From the NCBI GenBank assembly GCA_900769745.1, contig CAAGHX010000187.1:1-59012 (forward strand): a stretch of DNA of 59,012 nucleotides. The letters are read 5' to 3'. Origin of the DNA: an uncultured Alistipes sp. (GTDB taxonomy: Bacteria > Bacteroidota > Bacteroidia > Bacteroidales > Rikenellaceae). The first letter of the stretch is position 1. Each line of letters begins with the position of its first letter. Below, piece after piece: positions 25,034-33,613 of the stretch. A program made the translations under genes and the position numbers. The notes under the pieces are model-generated. The model made no database searches. It had not been told where the DNA came from and saw nothing but the letters and a program-made list of their open reading frames with translations.

Positions 25034-25732
25034 ATGAGATACTTGAAGATTTTTGCAGCGGCAGCACTCTTGCTCGCATCGTGCACAAAGCCTGCGCCAT
25101 CACCCAAGCGTGTGGCACTCGAGACGACAATGGGTAAAATCACAGTGGAGCTGAGCGACCTTACGCCTCTGCACCGCGACAACTTTGTGGCGTTGGCCCA
25201 GGAGGGTTACTTCGACTCTCTGCTGTTCCACCGAGTAATCGAGAACTTTATGATTCAGGGCGGTGACCCACGCACGCGCACAATCAGCGGCAGCGAGTTC
25301 GACGCCAACGGACCTGAGACAGGCGAGGCACGTTACTGGGGTAAGATTGATGCTGAGATTAACTTCCCTACGCTCTTCCACCAGCGAGGTGCACTGGCTG
25401 CAGCACGCGAGGGCGATGTGGTAAACCCACAGCGTCGCTCATCGAGCACACAGTTCTACATCGTGTGGGGTCGCACCTTCACCGATGAGCAGCTCGACGC
25501 TCAGCAGGCTCGCATAAGCCGTGCTACACAGGGCCAGGTGACTCTGCCCGACCACATCCGCCAGGCCTACAAGACCATTGGCGGCACGCCCCACCTCGAT
25601 GGCCAATATACAGTGTTTGGTCACGTTGTGGAGGGCTTGGAGATTGTGGAGAGGATTCAGCGTACTGCGACCGACTCGCTCGACCGCCCCGTTGAGGATG
25701 TACGCATCTTGAAAGCTACAGTTTTGGAGTAA
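25034..25732 (+). CDS. Cyclophilin-type peptidyl-prolyl isomerase, lipoprotein
   Basis: A 232-residue cyclophilin with a lipobox (LLASC, near residue 17), so acting on proteins in the periplasm or outer membrane. The cyclophilin fold is seen in TTMGKITVELSDLTPLHRDNFVALAQEGYFDSLLFHRVIENFMIQGGDP (Arg-x-x-x-Asn-Phe-Met-Ile-Gln-Gly active site), SSSTQFYIVWG, and FGHVVEGLEIVERI. An insertion of about 40 residues (FTDEQLDAQQARIS...) precedes the last strands, a common feature of Bacteroidota homologs. It is 15 bases before holB. Confidence 0.94.
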   Translation: MRYLKIFAAAALLLASCTKPAPSPKRVALETTMGKITVELSDLTPLHRDNFVALAQEGYFDSLLFHRVIENFMIQGGDPRTRTISGSEFDANGPETGEARYWGKIDAEINFPTLFHQRGALAAAREGDVVNPQRRSSSTQFYIVWGRTFTDEQLDAQQARISRATQGQVTLPDHIRQAYKTIGGTPHLDGQYTVFGHVVEGLEIVERIQRTATDSLDRPVEDVRILKATVLE

Positions 25733-25747
25733 TAAGACTTTACCTTT

Positions 25748-26887
25748 ATGCGTTTTGCAGATATCATAGGACAATGGCAGCTAAAGCGTCAGCTTGTGGA
25801 GAGCATCGAGCGAGGCCGTATCAGCCACGCACAGCTCTTTAGCGGTGCGGCGGGTGCTGGTACTCTGCCGCTGGCTCTGGCCTACGCACAATACCTCAAC
25901 TGCCAGAACCGCCACGATGGCGACTCGTGTGGCGAGTGCCCCTCGTGTGTGAAGATGCAGCAGCTGGCACACCCCGACCTGCACTTTGTGTTCCCCGTTA
26001 ACAAGCAGGGCAAGAAGAGCGACGAGGTGGTGCTGAGCAGCGACTTTATGGATTTGTGGCGCGAGATAGTGAGCCAGACAGGTGGCTACTTCACACGCCA
26101 GCAGTGGAACGACAGGCTCGACCTGGGCAAGACGCTGAAGGGTATGATATCGGCTCGCGAGGCCGACGAGATTATACGCCGACTATCGTTCAAGAGCTTC
26201 GAGTCGGAGTATAAGATTATGATTATATGGCAGCCCGAGTCGATGAACGAGGCGGCAGCCAACAAGATACTCAAGATATTGGAGGAGCCTTGGGAGAAGA
26301 CCCTCTTCCTGCTCATCACCGAGCGTGGCGACCTGCTGCTGCCAACCATCATATCACGCACACAGGAGGTGGCTGTGCCACGCCTGATGGTGGAGGATTT
26401 GATTCCGCTGGCGGGGTGTGACGATAGTGTGCAGGCGGCCAATATGGCACGCTTGGCGGCAGGCGATGTGATTGAGATGCGAAGAATAGCGGGCGGAGGC
26501 GAGGATGCCCTGCGTCACGACTGCTTCGATCTGTTCTGCCGACTGATGCGCCTCTCGTACAACGACAAGCACCTGGAGCTGATGGATTGGGCCGACGAGG
26601 TGGCCACACTGCCACGCGAGCAGCAACGCTCGCTGCTTATTCACTCGGCACGACTGCTCAGAGAGAGTTATATGCTCCACGCGGGCCTCGGCTCGATAAG
26701 TTATCTGTGGGGCGAGGAGGCCGACTTCTGCAACAAGTTTGCACCATTTATCGGCAACCAGAATGTGGAGTTTATCCTCGACCAGATTGAGCTGGCGATG
26801 CGTCAGGTGAGCCAGAACGGTAACTCGCGAATAATCTTCACGCACTTTGCGCTGGCCGTAAGTAAAACCATCAACCGCCTGAAGTAA
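25748..26887 (+). CDS. holB: DNA polymerase III delta-prime subunit
   Basis: A 379-residue clamp-loader subunit. The RuvB-like ATPase start (FADIIGQWQLKRQLVESIERGRISHAQLFSGAAGAGTLPLALAYA) keeps the family's non-canonical P-loop. The zinc module is CGECPSCVKM near residues 61-70. KIMIIWQPESMNEAAANKILKILEEPWEKTLFLLIT and the SRTQ sensor segment are typical. It joins delta and tau/gamma to load the sliding clamp. The stop is immediately followed by the folK ATG (0-base gap), indicating co-translation. Confidence 0.94.
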   Translation: MRFADIIGQWQLKRQLVESIERGRISHAQLFSGAAGAGTLPLALAYAQYLNCQNRHDGDSCGECPSCVKMQQLAHPDLHFVFPVNKQGKKSDEVVLSSDFMDLWREIVSQTGGYFTRQQWNDRLDLGKTLKGMISAREADEIIRRLSFKSFESEYKIMIIWQPESMNEAAANKILKILEEPWEKTLFLLITERGDLLLPTIISRTQEVAVPRLMVEDLIPLAGCDDSVQAANMARLAAGDVIEMRRIAGGGEDALRHDCFDLFCRLMRLSYNDKHLELMDWADEVATLPREQQRSLLIHSARLLRESYMLHAGLGSISYLWGEEADFCNKFAPFIGNQNVEFILDQIELAMRQVSQNGNSRIIFTHFALAVSKTINRLK

Positions 26888-27394
26888 ATGAATCCGAAGC
26901 AACCACACAGCCTGATTGTGCTCACGGGCTGCAACATAGAGCCTAAGCAGGAGCTGCTGATTCGTGCCGCCGAGATGCTGCACCAAAGGGTGGGACGTGT
27001 GGTGGCACACAGCGATATTCACTACTCCGAGGCTTGGGGATTCGAGGCCGACGAGCTCTTTGCCAATATGGCGTTGGAGTTGCAGACCACGCTGGAGCCA
27101 CTCGAGGTGCTCGACATCACGCAGGCCATTGAGCAGGAGCTGGGGCGAGATAGGGCCAAGGAGCAAGCCGCAAAGGCTGCCTCGGGCGAGAGGTACTGCT
27201 CACGCACGATGGATATCGACCTTATGTTTTACGACGACGAGGTGATTCAGTGCGAGCGACTAACCATACCCCATCCGCTGATGCAGGAGCGTGAATTTGC
27301 ACTGCGCCCGATGGCCGAGATTGCACCCCACAGGCTGCACCCCACATTGGGCCAAAGCATAGAGCAGATGCTCGAAGCCATTGAGAAGAGATAG
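26888..27394 (+). CDS. folK: HPPK, folate biosynthesis
   Basis: A 168-residue 6-hydroxymethyl-7,8-dihydropterin pyrophosphokinase, which transfers pyrophosphate from ATP to the pterin before dihydropteroate synthesis. Visible motifs: LIVLTGCNIEPKQELL at the N-terminus (usual LxLGSNxGD), SEAWGFEADELFANMALELQT, and the catalytic RTMDIDLMFYDD followed by IPHPLMQEREFALRPMAEIAP. GCN for GSN is a minor variation. It abuts holB. folE, another folate/pterin gene, lies 7.7 kb downstream. Confidence 0.95.
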   Translation: MNPKQPHSLIVLTGCNIEPKQELLIRAAEMLHQRVGRVVAHSDIHYSEAWGFEADELFANMALELQTTLEPLEVLDITQAIEQELGRDRAKEQAAKAASGERYCSRTMDIDLMFYDDEVIQCERLTIPHPLMQEREFALRPMAEIAPHRLHPTLGQSIEQMLEAIEKR

Positions 27395-27444
27395 TGACGA
27401 GATAGATGTGAACAACGATAGGAACAGATAGTTTTTTTGTGATT

Positions 27445-27945
27445 ATGAAGAGAAAAATCAACATACTGCACCTGGTGGTGGCTGTGGCGGCACTCTGCTG
27501 CGTGGGCTGCTACAAGACGACTGTGGGATACACCATATTTAGCGTGGCGGTGAACATACAGCCTACCGACAAGAGCGACTACACCAAGGCCAAAGACCTC
27601 TACACCTACGCCTACTATGCCGACTCTACCGATTGGCGCATAGCGAGCTACGAGGATGCCTGCCAGAAGGTGCTCACCAACAAGCTCACAGGCGAGAAGC
27701 GCGAGGTGCCCGATGTGTATGGCGAGATGAACCCCTCGAACGAGTATCAGCTCTCGATGGTTATCAATGAGCCGATGACTATGATGGTGATTGTTGACCC
27801 CGCAAACAAGGTCTATGCCTATCGTAACTACGAACTGCCAAAGAACTTGGAGCACGTCGACACCAAGCTCTACATAGCTGCGTGGAAGCCCTCGCACAAC
27901 TCGGGCGGCTGGCGCATAGTGAACGAGTTTTACCAGAAACAGTAA
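27445..27945 (+). CDS. Hypothetical lipoprotein
   Basis: A 166-residue lipoprotein with two overlapping lipobox-like sites (ALCC and VGC near residue 22). The mature protein looks like a single beta-rich domain, with YTIFSVAVNIQPTDKSDYTKAKDLYTYAYYADSTDW and a periodic hydrophobic pattern; I recognise no family. ATG at 27445 is preferred over the GTG at 27439. It is 23 bases before the Ig-like lipoprotein gene and followed by a beta-barrel gene, so it may belong to an envelope operon appended to housekeeping genes. Confidence 0.75.
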   Translation: MKRKINILHLVVAVAALCCVGCYKTTVGYTIFSVAVNIQPTDKSDYTKAKDLYTYAYYADSTDWRIASYEDACQKVLTNKLTGEKREVPDVYGEMNPSNEYQLSMVINEPMTMMVIVDPANKVYAYRNYELPKNLEHVDTKLYIAAWKPSHNSGGWRIVNEFYQKQ

Positions 27946-27968
27946 GCAAAGAAGCATAACAACAGATA

Positions 27969-30065
27969 ATGAACAGAGATTACAAGATATTTTCAGCTCG
28001 CTCGCTGCGTGCCATAACGGCGGGTGTGGCGTTGCTCTTTTCGGGAGCATTTCTGAGCCGATGTGCCTCGATTGGTCAGCTCGATGGTGGCCCTTACGAC
28101 ACGTTGCCACCCGTTGTGCTGGGTATCTATCCCCACAACTACTCGACCAACTTCAAGGATAAGCAGATACGTTTCGACTTCAACGAGTATGTGCAGGTGA
28201 AGGACCAGCAGAAGGAGCTCTTCACATCGCCAATGATGAAGAAGCCCACAATCACGCTGCGTGGCAAGAGCCTGATTATGGATTTGAAGGCCGACACGCT
28301 GAAGCCCAACACCACCTATGCCATTGAGTTTGGCTCGACTGTGGCCGACAACAACGAGGGTAACCCGCTGCACGGCCTGCGTTATGTATTCTCGACAGGC
28401 GAGAGCATCGACTCGATGATTATCTCGGGCTACACCGAGAATAGCGAGACGGCCGACTCGCTGGGCAAGACCTTCATCTACTTCTTCGAGGCCGACTCGG
28501 TGGCTGAGCCAAAGGAGTGGGACTCGACGATGTTCAACTACACCCCATCGAAGATTGCACGCTCGCAGAACAACGGTATCTTCATTGCCCAGAACCTGCG
28601 ACCAGTGGATTACAGGGTTTATGCCTTCAACGACTCGAACGGCAACCAGATGTATGAGCCATCGGTGGATATGGTGGGTTTCATAGAGGGTGTTTACAAC
28701 CCCACGAAGCTGCCAGCCTTTGGTGTGTGGTACGATTCTATTCGTCGCTACCCATCGGCCGACCCACAGCTCTACTTCCGCCTCTTCAAGGACAAGAGCT
28801 TCGCTCGCCAGAGTATGCAAGATGCTGTGCGTCCCGAGCAGCACAAGGTGCTTATAACATTTGCAGCCGAGCACCCCATAATCAAGAGAATAGAGCTGAA
28901 TGGTATCCACCCCGACAGCATAATCTACGAGCCATCGGCAAAGGGCGACTCGCTCACGCTTTGGCTCAACCAGCGTTCGGCATCGTTGCCCGACTCGCTC
29001 GAGGGTCAGATGATATATATGAAGCACGACTCTTTGCGTCAGCTCCAGCCCGACACCACCAAGCTGCGCCTCAACTGGATGCGTACCGAGAGTAAGCAGG
29101 AGGAGCGTGAACGCGAGAAGATGGAGAAGGCACGCGCCAAGGCCGAAGCCGAGGGCGAGGAGTGGAAGGAGCCCGACAGACCTTCGCGATTTGCGTTCAA
29201 GGAGTTCAAGAGCAAGTATGAGGTGAACCCCGAGAAGCACTACGCCCTGAACTTCGCGACACCTCTCACACGTCTCGACACAGCCCGCATAAGACTACTC
29301 TCGTGGTCGGAGAAGGGCGACACCATAGCCGAGCCTATCACGCTGGAGCGTGACTCGGTGATGATGCGCAAATTCTATTTGAAGAGCAACTGGGACCCCA
29401 AGCGACAGTATAGCTTGCAGCTGCCCAAGGGTGTGATGCGTGACATTGCGGGCGAGCTCAACGACTCTATGGCAGCAAGCCTCACGGTGGCCGACATCGA
29501 GAAGTTCGCGATAATCAACCTCAACATCAAGGCTCGCAGCGAGGGTGCGCAGTATGTGGTGCAGTTTGTCGATGGCGAGAACAACAAGAAGATTATCCAC
29601 GAGGTGCGTAACCTGGGCGAGGGTAAGCACACGATAAACTACATCAGCGCCGGCGATATGCGTCTGCGCATTATCGAGGATTTGAACGGCAACGGCGAGT
29701 GGGACGGCGGTAATCTTGTGGAGCGTCGCCATAGCGAACGTGCGGAGTTCTATAAGAACGAGCGCGACGAGGAGATCTTCACCACCAAGACTGGTTGGGA
29801 GTTCGACATCACACTCGATATGAACCGAATCTTTGCGCCTGTGACAATGGAGCAGCTTATAGACATACTGGACAAACGCGAGGCGGTGCGCATAGTGAAG
29901 GCCGAGGAGCAGCGTCGCGAGGCTGAGCGCAAGAAGCAGAGCGAGGGTCACGGCCACAACCACGGCAGTGGCGGTATGATGGGTGGTGCCGGAGGCCTCG
30001 GAGGTATGATGGGAGGCGCCAGCGGAATGATGGGCGGTGCCGGCGGAATGCAGCAGGTACGATAG
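27969..30065 (+). CDS. Ig-like-domain lipoprotein with Gly/Met-rich tail
   Basis: A 698-residue protein with a lipobox-like FLSRC (Cys about residue 32). The first 110 residues match the bacterial Ig-like (SbsA/Big_5-like) domain widespread in Bacteroidota: PPVVLGIYPHNYSTNF, RFDFNEYVQV, LKPNTTYAIEFG. Then come further beta-rich repeats, a charged helical stretch (QEEREREKMEKARAKAEAEG) and, near residues 590-600, LNGNGEWDGG. The C-terminus is low complexity, alternating GGMMGG and GGAGG units after a His-rich HGHNHG. The role is unknown; an outer-membrane structural or assembly part is likely. Confidence 0.82.
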   Translation: MNRDYKIFSARSLRAITAGVALLFSGAFLSRCASIGQLDGGPYDTLPPVVLGIYPHNYSTNFKDKQIRFDFNEYVQVKDQQKELFTSPMMKKPTITLRGKSLIMDLKADTLKPNTTYAIEFGSTVADNNEGNPLHGLRYVFSTGESIDSMIISGYTENSETADSLGKTFIYFFEADSVAEPKEWDSTMFNYTPSKIARSQNNGIFIAQNLRPVDYRVYAFNDSNGNQMYEPSVDMVGFIEGVYNPTKLPAFGVWYDSIRRYPSADPQLYFRLFKDKSFARQSMQDAVRPEQHKVLITFAAEHPIIKRIELNGIHPDSIIYEPSAKGDSLTLWLNQRSASLPDSLEGQMIYMKHDSLRQLQPDTTKLRLNWMRTESKQEEREREKMEKARAKAEAEGEEWKEPDRPSRFAFKEFKSKYEVNPEKHYALNFATPLTRLDTARIRLLSWSEKGDTIAEPITLERDSVMMRKFYLKSNWDPKRQYSLQLPKGVMRDIAGELNDSMAASLTVADIEKFAIINLNIKARSEGAQYVVQFVDGENNKKIIHEVRNLGEGKHTINYISAGDMRLRIIEDLNGNGEWDGGNLVERRHSERAEFYKNERDEEIFTTKTGWEFDITLDMNRIFAPVTMEQLIDILDKREAVRIVKAEEQRREAERKKQSEGHGHNHGSGGMMGGAGGLGGMMGGASGMMGGAGGMQQVR

Positions 30066-30092
30066 GCACAAAACAGAAGCTAAAGAGCAAAT

Positions 30093-30920
30093 ATGAGATA
30101 TATCACAAAGATTTTTACGCTGGTCGCAGCACTGCTTATGCTCGGCCAGAGTGCACAGGCACAACATACAGTCGGAGTGTTTGGAGGTACAGCATCGGCC
30201 ACAGCCCGATTCTTCCCCAAGCAGGAGATGAAGTCGATTTGGGGTCTTGGCAACTTCGGAGCGTCGTGGCGTTACTACTCGCTGCCCCGTTTTGTGGGTG
30301 CGGTGGGTGCCGACCTCGAGCTGTTGCAGCGAGGCTTCTCGTATGGCTACACCTACAAGACTTTCCTCGACGAGAAGGGTAACGAGCAACGCGAATATTC
30401 GTACTACACACGCCAGCTCAACTCGCTGATGCTGCCCCTGGTGTGGCAGCCCCACTTCTATATGGTCAACAACCACATAAGGGTTTACCTGGAAGCGGCC
30501 CTGACCTTCTCCTACAACTTTGGCGGAGATTACAGCTATAGCGACAAGGACGAGAGTGGCAAGTATGACTGGCGCATAGAGCGTGACAACCGCTGGAACT
30601 ATGGTTTGGCAGGTGGTGGAGGTATAGCGCTGCTGCTGGGTCGTTACGAGGTGGGATTTCGCGCACGCTACTACTACGGCTATGCCGACCTGCTGCGCAA
30701 CCGCAACAAGTATTACGACAACGCCACCGATGGGCCCGAGAATCCATTCTCGTACACACCTCTCAAGTCGCCCATCGACAACCTGACCTTCAACATCACC
30801 CTGGCCTACCGCTTCAACCCCGACGGCTTCTTGGAGTGGACCTACAAGCCTACCCGTCACCGAGGCGAGAAGCGCGAGTTTAAGTTCTCGAACGAGGGAG
30901 ATATGGGCAATATGAGATAG
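30093..30920 (+). CDS. Outer-membrane beta-barrel protein
   Basis: A 275-residue protein with a signal peptide (MLGQSAQAQ cleavage near residue 24) and alternating aromatic/hydrophobic strands typical of small porin-like barrels (PorT/OMP_b-brl type): FGASWRYYSL, ALTFSYNFGGDYSYS, VGFRARYYYGYADLL, TFNITLAYRFNP. The end, EFKFSNEGDMGNMR, extends beyond the last strand. It lies 27 bases after the Ig-like lipoprotein gene and 38 before rbfA. Confidence 0.85.
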   Translation: MRYITKIFTLVAALLMLGQSAQAQHTVGVFGGTASATARFFPKQEMKSIWGLGNFGASWRYYSLPRFVGAVGADLELLQRGFSYGYTYKTFLDEKGNEQREYSYYTRQLNSLMLPLVWQPHFYMVNNHIRVYLEAALTFSYNFGGDYSYSDKDESGKYDWRIERDNRWNYGLAGGGGIALLLGRYEVGFRARYYYGYADLLRNRNKYYDNATDGPENPFSYTPLKSPIDNLTFNITLAYRFNPDGFLEWTYKPTRHRGEKREFKFSNEGDMGNMR

Positions 30921-30958
30921 CCCGCAAAACAATTATAGAAACAATAAAAACAGATAAT

Positions 30959-31306
30959 ATGGAACAAGTACAGACAACACGACAGCAGAAGATTGCACGA
31001 CAGATTCAGCGCGACATAGCCGAGATTTTGCAGAAGGAGAGCGGCCTCACACCTCGCGGCATAATGACAACCGTAACAACAGTGAGAGTATCGCCCGACT
31101 TTGCCTATGCGAAGGTATATTTCAGCATCTTCCCATTTGAGCGCAACTCAGAGGTGATGGAGGCCTTGGAGAAGAACAACTGGTTTATCCGCCGCGAGCT
31201 TGGCAAGCGCATCCGCAACCAGCTCAAGATTGTGCCCGAGCTGCAGTTCTTCCTCGACGACTCGTTGGAGTATATCGAGAATATCGACTCGCTGCTGAAA
31301 GAGTAA
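30959..31306 (+). CDS. rbfA: Ribosome-binding factor A
   Basis: A 115-residue KH-fold protein that binds the 30S subunit and aids 16S rRNA 5'-end maturation, notably in the cold. Family features: RQQKIARQIQRDIAEILQKE at the N-terminus, VTTVRVSPDFAYAKVYFSIFP, and IRRELGKRIRNQLKIVPELQFFLDDSLEYIENIDSLL. Length is normal. A heptamer element follows after ten bases. Confidence 0.96.
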   Translation: MEQVQTTRQQKIARQIQRDIAEILQKESGLTPRGIMTTVTTVRVSPDFAYAKVYFSIFPFERNSEVMEALEKNNWFIRRELGKRIRNQLKIVPELQFFLDDSLEYIENIDSLLKE

Positions 31307-31316
31307 AGGCGCAGCC

Positions 31317-31491
31317 AATTCAAAATTCAAAATTCAAAATTCAAAATTATTTTTTGAGTTTTGGAGTGTATAATTTTGGGTTTTGAATCGGATAATACAG
31401 TTTGAAAAAGATTGGATTTGGAATGGGTGCAGAGGAATCTTTGCATAAAGGAAAAATTCAATTTTGAATTTTGAATTTTGAATTTTGAATT
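31317..31491. repeat. Heptamer-bounded element, short form (copy 1)
   Basis: Inverted heptamer blocks at 31317-31348 and 31460-31491 bound a 111-base core. The core resembles the elements at 34320 and 36555 (ATTTTTTGAGTTTTG, GGGTTTTGAAT, ATTGGATTT, TCTTTGCAT). The right block contains the TTG start codon of the next gene. Confidence 0.9.
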
Positions 31492-32689
31492 ATTCATAGC
31501 TCGTCGTTATCTCCACTCGCGTGGGGCGCACTCGGTGATTAACCACATTGCAAGGGTTAGCATCGTGGCAATGGCTGTGCCCGTTGCAGCGCTGATTGTG
31601 GTGGTGTCGGTATTCAACGGCTTGGAGTGTATGGTAAGTTCGCTCTATCGTGCCATCGACCCCGACCTAAAGATTACGCCAGCCACAGGTACGACGCTCG
31701 CCATAGAGCAGCTGCCCTCGTCGGCGATAGCCGAAACCGAAGGTGTGGAGGCCTTCTCGTTCACTCTGGAGCAGGGCGCTATGGTGGAGTACAACGGCAG
31801 GCGAGCTATAGTGAAGCTCAAGGGCGTTGACCACAACTACACCCATACTCTGCCCATAGCCGAGCGTATTGCGGCGGGCGAGTTCAGCCTCGACGAGGGA
31901 GATATGGTGGTGGCAAGTGGCGTGATGAACGACCTGGGGCTCACGGTGAACAACCTCGGCAGCGAGGTGAGGTTGTTTGCCATAGACCGCACACGATTCT
32001 CTTCCATACTGCCCATAAGCGGCTACTCGATGCAGCCCAAGCGGGTGGTGGGAGCCTACAACATCGACGAGGATAACTCGCACGCAGCCATCATATCGCT
32101 CGGCGAGGCACAGCGATTGCTGCGTTACGATGGACGCATATCGCAGGTAGCCATCAAACTCAGCCCCGATGCCAACCCCGCACGTGTGGCCGAGCAGCTG
32201 CAGCAGAGCTTGGGCGAGGGTGTGAAGGTGCTCACGCGCGAGCAGAGCAACTCGCTCTACAGGCTTATGGCGCTGGAGAAGTGGGGCGTGTTTGGCATTG
32301 CGGCATTGGTGCTGCTGATTGCTTCGCTCTCGATTGTGGGCACGATAGTGATGGCGATGATCGAGAAGCGAGAGGATATGCATACTCTGCGCACGATGGG
32401 AGCCAGTGACAAGCTCATAGGCAAGATTTTCATCAGCGAGGGTGTGCTGATGGCGCTGCTGAGTGGAGTGTCGGGAGTGGCTGTGGGAGTGGGTCTCACG
32501 CTGCTGCAACAGCACCTGGGGCTGATTAGGCTCGATACCACTTCGCTGTCGTTCGATGCCTACCCTGTTGAGCTGAGGTGGGGCGATGTGGCGGCTACGG
32601 CTGCGGTATATGTAGCGATTGCGCTGAGTGTGATAGTGGCTACCGTGAGGGCTATGCTTCTTAGGGACAGGGCCAACAGAGCATTGTAG
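31478..32689 (+). CDS. FtsX/LolC-like ABC transporter permease
   Basis: A 403-residue inner-membrane permease of the LolC/LolE-FtsX type, which with an ATPase extracts lipoproteins from the inner membrane or drives a mechanotransmission task. The N-terminal FIARRYLHSRGAHSVINHIARVSIVAMAVPVAALIVVVSVFNGLE is classic, followed by a periplasmic domain (about 55-255) and three C-terminal helices with EKREDMHTLRTMGAS. No ATG is available: the frame opens after a TGA inside the heptamer repeat, so the start must be TTG (31478) or a rarer codon. MNFEL is therefore encoded by repeat sequence. No ATPase gene is adjacent. Confidence 0.9.
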   Translation: MNFELFIARRYLHSRGAHSVINHIARVSIVAMAVPVAALIVVVSVFNGLECMVSSLYRAIDPDLKITPATGTTLAIEQLPSSAIAETEGVEAFSFTLEQGAMVEYNGRRAIVKLKGVDHNYTHTLPIAERIAAGEFSLDEGDMVVASGVMNDLGLTVNNLGSEVRLFAIDRTRFSSILPISGYSMQPKRVVGAYNIDEDNSHAAIISLGEAQRLLRYDGRISQVAIKLSPDANPARVAEQLQQSLGEGVKVLTREQSNSLYRLMALEKWGVFGIAALVLLIASLSIVGTIVMAMIEKREDMHTLRTMGASDKLIGKIFISEGVLMALLSGVSGVAVGVGLTLLQQHLGLIRLDTTSLSFDAYPVELRWGDVAATAAVYVAIALSVIVATVRAMLLRDRANRAL

Positions 32690-32740
32690 AGGCCAAAGGC
32701 CACCTGCACAAAAAAAGAAAAAACGAGAGAAAAAGATTAT

Positions 32741-33613
32741 ATGAAGAGATTATTTACCATAATGCTGCTTGTTGCGATGGCGCTGCTGAGTGGTTGCCGC
32801 CGCCACAAGTTTATACCCGAGAGGGAGTTGGCTGCGATATTTCACGACGCTATGTTGGTCAACGCTTATGTGGGCTTGCAGGGAGTCGATATCGACTCGC
32901 TCAACATCTATGAGCCTATATTCGAGAAGCACGGCTACACGACCGACGATGTACGCTACACCATCACCAACTTCTCACGACGCAAGAATGCGCGACTGGG
33001 CGATGTGGCAGAGTATATGATTAAGCAGTTTGAGCTGGAGTCGCAGGCGCTGAAGCGTGAGGTGGCGAAGCTCGACACCATAAACAATGTGGCCGAGCGA
33101 CTGTTCCACACCACGCTGCTGCACGACACGACGGTGGTGATTCGTGGCAAGGCCGACACCTCGAAGCTGCACTACATCATACCTATCAAGGGCGAGGGAG
33201 TTTACGACTTCTCGTTCAGCTGCTCGATTGATGAGCCCGACAAGGTGCGAGGTCGTCGCCTGACTATGTATAAGATGCGTCGCGACTCGTCGAAGGTGCT
33301 GCTCTACCAGAACCAGCTCTACATCGACCATAGAAACAACTCGACAAACCGCCAGAAAATTGAGGCCGACCGAGATAGTAGCTTTGTGGCTTTCTACATA
33401 GATTTCAACGACCGCAAGCGTGTGGATGAGCGTGACCGTAACAAGCCCGCCCACCTAACGCTGCACGAGCTGAAGGTGGAGTTTCAGCCCCCAACCGAGG
33501 AGTGCATAAGGTTGCTCTTCAACGAGCAGACCAAGCTGCGCATATTCTCGGACACGATGCTTAGAGCCAACGAGCAGGCTGCTCAGCGGAGCAGGGAGGC
33601 CGCCCAAAAGTGA
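32741..33613 (+). CDS. DUF4296 lipoprotein
   Basis: A 290-residue lipoprotein (lipobox LLSGC near residue 19). The N-terminal 110 residues match DUF4296 (IPERELAAIFHDAMLVNAYVGL, then EPIFEKHGYTTDDVRYTITNFSRRKNARLGDVAEYMIKQFE), a Bacteroidota-specific helical domain. A beta-rich C-terminal half follows. Function is unknown. The last base of its TGA stop overlaps the ATG of the next gene, so translation is coupled. Confidence 0.85.
   Translation: MKRLFTIMLLVAMALLSGCRRHKFIPERELAAIFHDAMLVNAYVGLQGVDIDSLNIYEPIFEKHGYTTDDVRYTITNFSRRKNARLGDVAEYMIKQFELESQALKREVAKLDTINNVAERLFHTTLLHDTTVVIRGKADTSKLHYIIPIKGEGVYDFSFSCSIDEPDKVRGRRLTMYKMRRDSSKVLLYQNQLYIDHRNNSTNRQKIEADRDSSFVAFYIDFNDRKRVDERDRNKPAHLTLHELKVEFQPPTEECIRLLFNEQTKLRIFSDTMLRANEQAAQRSREAAQK

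Noticed and set aside
27993..29240. A 415-residue minus-strand open frame
   Set aside because: Antisense to the Ig-like lipoprotein gene; composition is that of a shadow frame.
29295..30932. A 545-residue open frame on the minus strand
   Set aside because: It lies wholly antisense to the Ig-like lipoprotein and barrel genes, is His/Val/Leu-rich without any recognisable domain, and arises from the codon bias of the real genes.
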